The translations under genes were made by a program, and so were the position numbers. The notes below the pieces were generated by a model. That model did no database searches. It was not told where the DNA came from and saw only the letters and a program-made list of their open reading frames with translations. A DNA stretch of 64,000 nt from Stereocaulon alpinum (taxonomy: Eukaryota > Ascomycota > Lecanoromycetes > Lecanorales > Stereocaulaceae), in assembly GCA_018257865.1 (NCBI GenBank), contig JAEUBA010000051.1:173362-237361 (forward strand), written 5' to 3'. Positions 22,493 to 32,146 of this stretch are shown here, piece by piece; position 1 is the stretch's first letter; each line of letters begins with the position of its first letter.

Positions 22493-23665
22493 TAGCAGCG
22501 CACCGAGGATTTCATGACGGCAGCTCTATCTTGGAGTGTGCCATATCATTGCTTTCTGTGTTGGACCTGGTCATGATTGAGCGAGGCGTTGGTGGATACC
22601 CTAAGGAAAAGCGTGAGGATTAGGAAGGCTGCATTTGTTGTGAGGGCTACTTTGCATCATGATTTCGCAGGGACTTGGAAGCGTTCAGGACACATAAGGT
22701 CGAAAGCATCAACAGGGGGAACAAACGGTATATAGCGACATTGTTTGAACACTGGGAGTTGCCGCGTGGGCAGGAGTTACGGATTGTACGATAGCCTGAT
22801 GGGTGAGTCGGAGTATGTAAGGATAATGTAATGGTAACCGATCTTCACCACAAAGATCTCAGGAAATAGCACGAGAATAATCCAACATAAGTGCTGAGAG
22901 GGGATCCAAGAGTCCTCAATGCTCAATTTGCGTTCTCGCAGCACTTGCTTCTATATATGGAGTCCTCGTGACGAGCTGTTGATGGATGTGGTCGTGAGAA
23001 GGAGCAGGAGAGTACGGATGTAGAACACGCTAGCTGCAGATGGAAAGCGCCTGTTTAGCGTCATCTCTATTTATCTTAAGCTTTGCGGAACCCCGCTACT
23101 TTGGTCTATTTAAGGTACTCAGCATAAGGTAAGGCGATCCATGCATAAGGATTTTCAGTCTAAAGTAGACTCCCTGCAAGGCCCTAGGCTACCCTAGCAG
23201 AGTGTTCAAGCCAGAGGCATCTCACTATTAACGTTGAGAGCATTGAGTGTTGGTGTCAAATGTCGTCCATCTTGGATATGGTCAGTCTTTGACAGATTAT
23301 ATGGATATCGTCCCTGTATACCATGTTTCATTGACTGCCTCCATATCAAGTTATGGAACGCCTCGAGTCCAAGATCCGCTATAATTGCCTGTCCAACCAA
23401 TGCTACTGGTTTGCAGGCTCTATTACCCTGCAAGGCAGACTCTACTTAGCATCACGCAATTCCTGCATTGACAATGTCTTCACATATAAACCCGGTCCCA
23501 ACTCTCAAATATGCACTCGCCGATGCATGATGGAGATCCCTCAGCTTTGCTGCCGATCTGGCACCTGGTCGCAATTCCTGCGATGAGCTTCCACAAGCGC
23601 CGCCTGACCAACGGTGAGGTCCAGTTCTTGCTCACTGCTTATGACTTGCCACTAGCATAGATACG
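22493..23665. other. intergenic, no supported gene
   Basis: Short frames only. At about 22647-22720 a broken reading (an in-frame stop, then RRDLEAFRTHK) vaguely recalls a C2H2-type tail, too weak to call a remnant. Confidence 0.3.
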
Positions 23666-24112
23666 TTAGCCAAGTGATCCAGGAAGATCACCTGCCAATC
23701 TCACCACTGCCACAATTTCTCTTTCCACTGCGCCGAACGACAATAATGCCTCCAGAATCTCAGTATCACTCTCAATATCGTCGAGTTGCCGAAGAATGAA
23801 CTCCTCAACCGGGCCAGACACCGATCTAGGCTCCTCCGTCTTGGCTTTGACCCACGTCGAGCCATCATCGAGCCGCTGCCTGCCAAGTCTACGAAACCTA
23901 AGGTCAGGATTGGCGCTTCTCTCTTCAACATAGCATACGTCTTCCGCTTTGCTGGTGATAGACTGCAGCGTTCTCTGTATCTCGCATTTGTGCTTGATGA
24001 GTCCTCGAACAGCCTCCTGCTTGACTCCTCGAGAGAGAAACCAGATCAGAACAATGACTTCTTCAATGGTCCAGGGGGTCATGACTGCCTGCCGTGGTGG
24101 ATGTGTTGACAT
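23666..24112 (-). CDS. small protein with WT..E / SRG / LI.HKC core, copy 1
   Basis: A single-exon frame of 148 aa begins at an ATG. Residues about 12-55 (TPWTIEEVIVLIWFLSRGVK, then AVRGLIKHKCEIQRTLQSI) match the same segment of the gene at 25773-26174 in spacing and key residues. The pattern Trp-Thr...hydrophobic helix...SRG...A..LI.HKC resembles a short helical, SANT- or HTH-like unit, but the family is not named here. The rest is acidic/charged helix (EEFILRQLDDIESDTEIL). It lies downstream of the damaged small gene at 24375-24751. Confidence 0.65.
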   Translation of the reverse strand: MSTHPPRQAVMTPWTIEEVIVLIWFLSRGVKQEAVRGLIKHKCEIQRTLQSITSKAEDVCYVEERSANPDLRFRRLGRQRLDDGSTWVKAKTEEPRSVSGPVEEFILRQLDDIESDTEILEALLSFGAVEREIVAVVRLAGDLPGSLG

Positions 24113-24374
24113 ATTGAGGCTTTTTGATATGTGAATCCAGTGGGGCTCAACCTATTCTACAGTACGCTTAAATAGAGGGAGTGTATAATGACGAGGAACT
24201 CTATTCATCACGGATCGGCTGTCTAAGATTGTGTCTATTTCGGTCGACGACAAAACTTGATCCTGTGGAACGGTAGATCGATCAATCAATTACTACAAAC
24301 GTCACACATACACGAACTTAGTGAATGATTGACACCGGGCTCCAACTTGCATGAAACAATCAATGCACTAACAG

Positions 24375-24751
24375 CTATTTTATCTCTGACAAGTCGTTGT
24401 CCTCACACTGAGAGCTTACAGCGTAAAGATCTTTGATGAGTCCGCGACGCCGTTTCATCTTTGAGTTCCAGTCAAGCTTACGAAGGTCTTGATTTGCAGT
24501 CATACGTTTCGATCCTTCCCTCTCATGGAGTCTGATGCGGCTGCCCCACCTGGGCACAATCTCGTGGCTCGCAATCTTTCCAAGTAGTAGGGACTTTGGA
24601 TCAGCGAAGCCGTTACCATTCAAGGGGCAAGATAAGACTTACGGTTCAGATGCTTAACATTCTCTGTCCTCAAAGTCTGCTCCATAGGATCGAACACAAT
24701 GACCAGGCCATCGTCTGCTCTCTTAATTTTTTTCATCTCTGTGGCATCCAT
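24375..24751 (-). pseudogene. VIVFDP family, copy 3, frame-damaged
   Basis: The N-terminal exon (24751-24643) reads MDATEMKKIKRADDGLVIVF, then DPMEQTLRTENVKHLN, and stops at a good phase-1 donor (GTAAGT) exactly where copies 1 and 2 splice. The downstream part keeps VPRWGSRIRLHEREGSKRM, then LRKLDWNSKMKRRRGLI. The only nearby acceptor (CCAAAG, exon from 24593) leaves it in phase 0, so the two halves do not join in frame. An in-frame alternative would use a weaker donor (GTTAAG, 15 nt upstream). Either an indel killed the gene or it uses the weaker site. No patatin gene lies next to it. Confidence 0.6.
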
Positions 24752-25772
24752 CGACAATGGTCGTTAGTGAAAAGAGAGACAACAAGTTGGTGATGTGACC
24801 ATAAAACATCGAATATAAGATGTATTTTCGGGAGCAGGAGCATGAGCGCAGAGAACGTACTGCACTCGTGTGGAAGCCTCATGAGCAGACCACCACGCTC
24901 TGACGCTAAGCCCTGTATGAGTTTAATTGACGCCTTGGGTGCCTAACGTCCGCATTCAAAAGTTTCAAGAATCTCGTAGGGCTGCGAGCTAGACCAATGA
25001 CAGCGCCGCATGCTTATCTGTAATGAGCGTCGTTCGGTCAGGGGTGACGGTCTAGTGGCAGGCGTCACGATCCTCTGACACCTATAATCAGTGGTCACCG
25101 AGAGAAAGCCTTGCAAGTCGCATGTCTAGTTCTGCAGATCTCTCCCAAGAACGGCTTTGTGCCGGATGTTACGGTCGTAACTGAGCCTCGGATGAGCGTG
25201 GCAGTCGGACTTCGGTCAGCCATATTTGTCATGCCTACAACCAGCCCTTGAGCAACATCAATCACGATAGGAGGTTCGAAAGCGGTGGGACATAGTTAAA
25301 AGGAACGACTGTAACAGTACCGCGTCACAGATCATTACCCTAGCAATACCCTCAGACTAGGGAAATTCCTCCCTCTATTCCTCTATGCATGCTCTGGGGC
25401 AATTCCTAACCTATTATCTACAACTGCCTCCAGCTCAAGCTCGCCATCCAAGCACTTACATCTTCCTCACCCCCACGCTGCAGAAAGACGTCAGCCTCAC
25501 GACAGCGTGTACAGGAAAGACTAACTTTACGACCATAGTCCAGAGTATTCCGGTGACCATAAGCCCGAGGAGTACCGCCAGCACTATGTCGAAGAGCAGC
25601 AGTAAAACGACCCTCATGAGCCTCACCCCCGCGTCGACGACGCGTAGCCTCACGTGCACGAATATTCTGCTCATAATGCAGACGTTGCGCTTGCTCAAGC
25701 AGTTCTTGTCCCGTATAGAGCTGCCAGCTATCAAGTTTCGGATCGGTCAGGCCTTGTTTCTATATCAAACCT
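24752..25772. other. intergenic, no supported gene
   Basis: Around 25456-25734 the minus strand has two overlapping frames: one very hydrophobic, one rich in Arg/Glu with an ELLEQAQRLHYEQ helix. They compete with each other, and neither has a clean start or splice connection. Possibly a decayed exon. Confidence 0.3.
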
Positions 25773-26174
25773 TCAACCAAATAGTTCCACAAGATAGAAA
25801 CCAAACGTGGACACAGATACCTGGCGCACAACCCCCTCCCCCCCACCCTCCCACCCAAACCAAATCAACTCCCTGAAAACCCCAGGTTCAACCTCCTGCT
25901 GAGCAAGACTAACAACATAATCATTCGCAGCATCAATATCCCAACCATCCCGTCCTATCAGTTCAGGATACCCGTCTTCCGGATAGATGCTCTGAGATCT
26001 AGCTATACAGCGATCGAGATCGTGCTCTGTCTTGAGCGGAGTACCGCATTTGTGATGGATCAGGTGGCGGATTGCACAGTAGGATACGCCTCGGGAGGCG
26101 AAGTAGATGCAGACGAGTTTTTCTTTGGTGGTCCATATGGTGGGGGTGGGTCGGTCGGGCGGGTAGGGAGCCAT
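25773..26174 (-). CDS. small protein with WT..E / SRG / LI.HKC core, copy 2
   Basis: The frame of 133 aa starts at MAPYPPDRP (ATG 26174-26172), preferred over an upstream non-ATG extension. TIWTTKEKLVCIYFASRGVS, then CAIRHLIHHKCGTPLKTEHD, aligns with residues 12-55 of the gene at 23666-24112. After that comes PEDGYPELIGRDGWD and AANDYVVSLAQQEVEPG. The Gly/Val-rich last 25 residues look non-coding, so the true 3' end may be an unseen splice near 25850. The function is unknown. It is small, probably soluble, possibly nucleic-acid binding. Confidence 0.6.
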   Translation of the reverse strand: MAPYPPDRPTPTIWTTKEKLVCIYFASRGVSYCAIRHLIHHKCGTPLKTEHDLDRCIARSQSIYPEDGYPELIGRDGWDIDAANDYVVSLAQQEVEPGVFRELIWFGWEGGGEGVVRQVSVSTFGFYLVELFG

Positions 26175-26771
26175 CTTTGGTATTGGGAGGATGAGTAGCT
26201 GAGTGTTTGAGGAAACATAGAAGTGTGGTCCGGCGCAAGACTGGTACCTTATTTCCAAATCCTTCGTAGAGATCAAGTAGGAAGATTCGTAGGCAAAGAA
26301 GGATATGCAAGAAGAGTAGGTAGCAAAGCTGATCTAACGAATGTGATTAGCAGGCTTCTTAAAGCAACGCCAAAGACCGGGAGTGGTTCTGCTCCATACA
26401 CTTGTCAGCTGTAGAAGTAACCTTCCATCATCGCCTCACCGTGCTATAAATACACTTGACCCAGGACAAGGGGCCAGATCGCTATCGTGTTCTAGAGACG
26501 TACTGCGCCACTATACTGCAGCTGAGTAGTACAAGATCTGGCACTGGCACTGGCAACCCGCAGGATCACTCTGCAACTATAATGACACAATGATACTTCC
26601 AGCTCTTGTGTCTGGCATTTGGGCAGGTTCAATTTCTTTTTCTTATCCTAGAAGGCCGCAGCTGTTTGCTCCATTGCCGCACTGTCGGACTGTTTCATCT
26701 CCTCTTCCTCGGGAACCCGCCATTACTCCATCAAGTCAAAGCCCAGAACCCTCCTTACCTCACTCTACTCA
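26175..26771. other. intergenic, no supported gene
   Basis: It holds the upstream region of the gene starting at 26174 and the 3' flank of the 320-aa gene. It includes a short GGCACT/GGCAAC repeat near 26539-26560. No gene is seen. Confidence 0.35.
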
Positions 26772-27794
26772 CTACCGATTCGTCGGCCCAGCCGTTGCGT
26801 AAGAACTCGGATGGCTACTTATCGAAAGGCGCCGATCCACCTCAGCCTTTCGCCCCAAAAGCTCATCGATTTGTCTTCGTATCTGGAGGCTACGATTAGG
26901 CAATTCACGTGGGTCAACCAAAGTGACTGGTACAATTGTTGGTGTAACATCTGGAGCTCTCGGGATGGTATCAGGGCGCGTTGCTGGTGGCAGTGCCGGA
27001 CTGCTGAAGGTGTTGCCGGGATGTTCCATTGTTGGAATGAGTGGGCCATCAAAGATCCGGGGACGTAACACGAGCCGTCGCGGTGCCCTTCTCGAGTAGT
27101 ATTTGGCTAATTCCCTGGTTCGCCAGAGTCTGTGTAGAGAGGTTAGTACTAGCGTAGCTTATGTTCAAGCAAGGGTTCAAAGCACTCACTGTTGAACAAG
27201 GGGCGAGTCCGTAATAGCCCAAAGCTCAAAAGCCCACCTAGCCCTAGCTCTCCAAAAGGCGTTTTCAACATATCGTGCCGCGTACCAGAGTCGTCTCACA
27301 GCACGATCGGGATGACCTCTGATCCACATATGGAGTTGGAAACAATTGAGCGCCAAACAATTCCATGGTACTGGCAAGGCGTTCCGGATCATTTGCAGAA
27401 TCTCGTTTACCATGAGGTATGTGTATGGATGAATGTGAGGAACATTCGCGATAGCGGTCCCTGCTCTTCTGACGTGGATGATAATCGCACAGACGAGGGT
27501 ACATTCTCCTTCGGTAAACCATGTGTAGTTGAACGGGTTTTGGATCCAACGATGACCAACGAATGGGGCAGGGAGGTGCGAGAGCTCGCGACTTTGGGGT
27601 GGGCGGCCGCCAGGATAGAGCTGAGCACGGTAATCTTGAGAAGGGTAAGCTTGAGTCCAGACAGCTTGTGCTGGGCGATTCAGGGCCAATTGAGCCTGAA
27701 CGTTGTGAGTCTGAACGTTGTGAGTCTGAACGTTGTGAGTTTGAGTAGGCTGAGCTTGAGTAGGCTGAAATGGCACTGCTGTAGGTTGAAGCAT
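26772..27794 (-). CDS. 320-aa protein of unknown function
   Basis: Exons are 27794-27190 and 27129-26772. The intron 27189-27130 has textbook signals (GTGAGT, TACTAACC, CTACACAG), which decides this strand against a 256-aa frame on the opposite strand. The N-terminus is Gln/Pro/Thr-rich and includes a threefold QTHNV repeat (15-bp DNA repeat near 27700-27740). The centre (residues about 90-200) is rich in Trp/His/Arg with helices such as YLMVNEILQMIRNALPVPW and RRLWYAARYVENAFWRARAR. The C-terminus has PNRSLQIRRQIDELLGRKAE, probably a short coiled coil. No family is recognised. The start is the first in-frame ATG; an earlier exon is possible. Confidence 0.6.
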
Positions 27795-29018
27795 CGCTCT
27801 GACGTTCAGTTCAGTGCTATGGCTAAAGGAAGTAAAATCGATATACAAGCCTACCAATCGATTCCTTGCTATTACCTAGAAGTAGCTGGAAAAGCCCAGG
27901 TCTTCGCTTGGAAACTCAGATCTCGCCGCCCGCTCGCCCCTTCGATAACGATCAAACGATAGAGGTATTGTCAATAACGTTATTTGGATTTACGCAAGCG
28001 ATAGGGAACGAACAAAAACCAACATCTAGGGAGGGGAGAGGCGATACTGCCCACTATAGCAGGCTGACAACAAGAAGCGTAGATGAAAGGGAAAGACCAC
28101 GATCAAACATACGAGCTGAATGAGATGAAGGCAAATAAGGTCACACACAACCACCTAGCCCCAATAGTAGCCAGTTTGATTGGTGGCTTATATCTCCGGT
28201 GGATTTTAGAAGAGTGAAGCATTCTGAAACTCAGTCGGGGATTTGGGAGCGCGTGACACTCAATTAGGATCTCTTGACGACATGATCGATAGACATTTAG
28301 ACCATCGTTATGGTTTTAAGGTAGTCAGAAAGTCCCTAAAGTAGTAGAATTTTCGAATGTTTTGGAAGGCAAACAGCAAACGAAGGTAGCACGTACTAGG
28401 AAGCACCAAGTTTGCCATCGGCTACAAAGTTATGGCACAGTGGACTTCTACCATACCTAACGATAGCAATCCAGTTACTAGACGATTCTCCTGATTTGGG
28501 GTGCCTACTGGCATGGGATCCCAAATTCTGAAACGCTCATGCTGAGCCGTACGATCTGATGCAGCCGTTCGGAACGCCACGGATACTAACCCTCGTATAG
28601 TCCATGAAGTGGCAATAGGCAAGCTGTGAAACATGTTCCATGATCAAGCGACCGAGCTGTGATACGGCTGTGTCGTCCTGCACGAATAAAGCGGCCATTA
28701 CCGCGAGTTACACACCTGTCAAGGAATGCTGTTACACGATTGCTCAGACCTTTATGGCTGTTGCACAGGTTCGAAACGCACCTGATGTTATGCTATAAAG
28801 GCCTTTGTTTTGATCATTGGCATTGATCATTCGTAGCGAACATAGCTTTTCTTTTGGAAAGCCTGAAAGAAGGGATTGTCGCCTCGTATCTGATAATGGG
28901 CATAAAGAACTTATTCTCCGGGGAGCTCTCTCATCAAAGCGCTCAATAACCTTGCCCTCCCAACTCAATTTCTTTCGGACTTGATAACTTCACCAACATT
29001 CCCTACTCGTACATACTC
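27795..29018. other. intergenic, no supported gene
   Basis: Scattered short frames only. The last 200 bp are probably the promoter of the small secreted protein gene at 29019. Confidence 0.4.
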
Positions 29019-29423
29019 ATGTTCCAGCTCTTCACCTTCTTGCTCCTGGTGAGCACTGCCGTTTCAGTCCCCTTCTCTACCCCGGCCACCGCTCGCTACC
29101 TCCACATTCGCAATGGTTTCGAAATCAACCCACACGCTACCCAACAGGCAGACCCACCTCTCGAGATCGTAACCAACACGGGAGACTGTGATACCATGGC
29201 AAACGGCAGTGACGACGTCATCTACTCCAAGAATTTCCCAATGACTCAGCACTTCGCTTCCTACAACCTTGGCCGTGACCTAAAGCCCACAGAGTTCCTC
29301 GACTTCAGCAACAATCATTGCGGCAACTTTCTTTACCACGCGCCTAGTGGGCAGAAGGCTGGGTGCTATCCTATAACTAGTTCTGACCTGCCTGATTGTT
29401 TCCGTGTTTGGAGCAGCCAGTAA
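29019..29423 (+). CDS. small secreted cysteine-containing protein
   Basis: A single exon encodes 134 aa. Signal peptide: MFQLFTFLLLVSTAVSVPFS with likely cleavage near residues 17-22. The mature part has four cysteines (57, 101, 116, 127), consistent with two disulfides, and aromatic/glycine text such as FASYNLGRDL and CGNFLYHAPSGQKAGC. No domain is recognised. Size, secretion and cysteines fit the broad class of fungal small secreted proteins, which includes candidate effectors and wall or hydrolase-inhibitor proteins. Nothing here shows which. No neighbouring gene is related. Confidence 0.75.
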   Translation: MFQLFTFLLLVSTAVSVPFSTPATARYLHIRNGFEINPHATQQADPPLEIVTNTGDCDTMANGSDDVIYSKNFPMTQHFASYNLGRDLKPTEFLDFSNNHCGNFLYHAPSGQKAGCYPITSSDLPDCFRVWSSQ

Positions 29424-29876
29424 TCAAGTAGATTTTGGGTCCTTGATGGATTCAGCAGATCGGCTAAGGAGTTAGGCAATGAACTGCGAAGTGTAATTCT
29501 TGGTATTGTTAAGCAAAGACCTCACTCATGTAATTGCTGGTCTTAGCCATTCTTTTGTACAATACTTTAACATCGTATCGTAGAGGGGCTCGTTGAAAGC
29601 TAAATTCGTTGGCAGAGAATTTTTAATGCTTGTTTCTGATGATTGATCAGTTGATATTTTTGAGGCCCGAATAAGTACTGCGTCGTCCCAAATGTTCATT
29701 CTAGGCAAGCGAACAAGCGCTAACGACATTGGGATTTAGCGCATCCTACAAGCTTTCTGAATCAGGTGAATCAGTGAATGTACAATATCCAGGCATGTTC
29801 CCAAGTGGTCAAATTCGATCCTAGATCCTGGCATAACCAAAAGCTGACTGTTCACTTCCCCGTTCTACATAGCTGT
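29424..29876. other. intergenic, no supported gene
   Basis: This is the convergent 3' flank between the small secreted protein and TRP2. No gene or element is seen. Confidence 0.4.
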
Positions 29877-31664
29877 CTACCCAGCCGCCAAGTCTGAATG
29901 ACCATTCCGCTCCTTTTCCCTTATGGCTTGCTGTGGCTCTCTCACAGTGCAGTCCCCATGAGTCTCCATGCCCGTATACCTCTCCTCAGCGGCAGCAATA
30001 CACTTTATATTAGCGGCCAATTTGTTCATTGTCTCTATCCACTCATCTTCCGGGTCCGAATCCCAGACAATACCGCCACCAGCCTGCAGATACGCCACAC
30101 CGTCTTTAACGAGCATGGTCCGTAAAGCTATACATGTGTCCATGGCGCCCTCAGTTTCTTTGCCGTCCCTGTCAACGTTACCGTACCCGAAATAACCCAC
30201 CGCACCAGCATAGACACCTCGCTTTTCTCTCTCTAGCTCGGCAATGAGCTCCATGGCGCGGACTTTGGGAGCTCCACTGACAGTACCGGCGGGAAAGATG
30301 CTACGGAAAGCATCGAAGCGACTTTTGTTCTTCCGAAGTAGGCCACTGACCTGAGAAACGAGGTGCTGGACATGCGAGAACTTTTCAACAACCATCAACC
30401 GATCTGTCCTAGTACTCAACGGATCACAGACGCGGTTAATATCATTCCTTGCGAGGTCGACCAGCATAACGTGCTCCGCTCTGTCTTTTAGACTTCCCCG
30501 AAGTTCGTTGGCGAGTCTCAGATCTTCTTCTGGGGTATTGCCGCGTTTCACTGTACCAGCAATTGGATGCGTAATGATACGGTGGGTATCGGGTTCACGT
30601 TTGACAAGAAGTTCGGGAGATGCCCCTACAAGCTGGAAGTCGGAGCAGGAGATGTAGAAGAGGTAAGGTGAGGGATTCGTAGTGCGAAGTTGGCGGTAGA
30701 TGTTGAAAGGGTGCAGGCTGGTAGGGCGAGCCATGCGGTGGGAGGGGACAGCTTGTATTATGGATCCTTTGTGTATCTCTTTCTTCAATGTTACAACATG
30801 GGCTTCGTACCCTTTTTGGCCGATGTTGGATTCTGCGGTTTGGTCGGGCGTTACGGGAGGTTGAGGCGGAAGAGATAGGTCTGGAGATTGTAGAGTCGCA
30901 ATCATAGCGCCTATCGTCTGACAGGCAGAGTCATATACTGAGGAAACGGATGTAGCGGAGGCAGGAGAAGGAGGTACGTGAAGATATGTTATGATCTTGA
31001 CCACCTGGAAGAAGTGGTCGAAGGCAATAATCGTATCGAAGAGCATGAAGAAGGATTCTGGGACGTGGAGAATGTCTTTCATCTTCCGAGCCGTTTTGGG
31101 CTCGAAGTATCGAACACAATCGTAGCCGACATAGCCAATTGCTCCACCTGTGAGTGGGGGCAACATGAGGCCGGGTATGACTGCTTCACGGTACTGGGAA
31201 AGCTCTGCCTCGAGGATTGGGAGTGGGTCGCTTTCTGGTCCATGGCCGGGACCAGTCTTCAACGTCTTCCTTGGATCTGTTGACCATCAGCGGGATCACC
31301 TGCTGAGTTAGATTCAAGTCATACTGGCGCCAACGAAGCTGTACCTTCCAATAGTCTCTGAGCTTGCCGCACTTTCGAAGAGGAAGGAGTACTTAGCATT
31401 GGTCCTGCGGCACTTAGCTCGAATCAATGGCTATGGCCGAACATGCTTTACTTAGCCGAGACCTTGAGGTATGCAAGTGTGGGAGTTAGGATATCGGCAG
31501 GTATGGTCGCGCATATTGGTACGAGATTTGGTGGATTTGGAGCGCTCTTCGAAGCTGCGAGTACCTCTTGCACTTGCTCAAGCGACGGCTGTATGTTCAA
31601 CTACAGGGCCGTCAGCTTTTGGCAATGGTTTTCGCTATGGCTATAGACGCACTTGGGGAGCCAT
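29877..31664 (-). CDS. TRP2: anthranilate synthase component I
   Basis: Catalyses chorismate plus ammonia/glutamine to anthranilate, the first committed step to tryptophan. Four exons: 31664-31653 (12 nt, only MAPQ), 31600-31452, 31404-31325 and 31276-29877, joined in frame to 546 aa. Introns are 52, 47 and 48 nt. The N-terminal allosteric segment is present (PSLEQVQEVLAASK, then KYSFLFESAASSETIGRYSF, the counterpart of the LLES Trp-binding motif). The chorismate-binding core shows GGAIGYVGYDCVRYFE, IIQAVPSHRM, PIAGTVKRGNTPEEDLRLA, GTVSGAPKVRAMELI and AGGGIVWDSDPEDEWIETMNK. Length is normal. The first exon is tiny but the ATG context and splice signals (branch GCTGAC) are good. A retrotransposon begins 279 bp upstream of the ATG. 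Confidence 0.95.
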
Positions 31665-31942
31665 TTTGTATTTGGTGTTGAAATAGAAACCGATCGCTCG
31701 AAATAAGCTAACAAGAGCCCCCGAAAAAGGTTTGATGGCGCTGAGGAGGCTGAGGACCGCCCCACGGGAGATCTTCAGGCAGGGATCAATGGTAGATCCC
31801 GGGCCGTCTCAGCCCCTCCCCGGGCACCAAACTTAGGCCTGCCTTCGCCACATTTTCAAGGTGCGGTCTTTCCCTTTTGCGTTAGACATAGCTTCTGTCA
31901 TACAATGATACATCTTACAGTGTTGCCCTGGTGCATGGTTAA

Positions 31943-32146
31943 TGTCGGTAGACCCTCTTGCTGAGTTCTACCGATTAGTAGGTGCTTGATCCCCTATTAC
32001 CTGCCCCGGACAACCTGATTAGCAGGGTGTCTATTGGGCTTGGTAAACTGGGGATTGATTAAATCTAGCTAGCTAAGCTATGGTGTTTTATCTAGGAGTT
32101 AGCGCTAAGCCGCTTATTGCGGAGCGGAGTAATATTATTCCGATAC
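31943..32146 (-). repeat. LTR (left copy)
   Basis: 204 bp, TGTCGG to CCGATA. It differs from the right copy at only five sites that I can see, all G/A or C/T transitions, including the terminal CA changed to TA. Confidence 0.92.

Noticed and set aside
22640..22730. Possible remnant of a third patatin C2H2 tail
   Set aside because: Only a few residues resemble it, with a stop inside. Too weak without alignment statistics.
25456..25734. Very hydrophobic 92-aa minus-strand frame, possible membrane protein
   Set aside because: An overlapping frame (ELLEQAQRLHYEQ...) is equally coding-like and neither has a proper start. The hydrophobicity may be a by-product of GTN-rich DNA.
27192..27962. 256-aa plus-strand reading frame
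   Set aside because: It is antisense to the 320-aa gene, whose intron has textbook donor, TACTAACC branch and acceptor. The plus frame has a repetitive, Ser/Leu-rich translation of the same tandem repeat.
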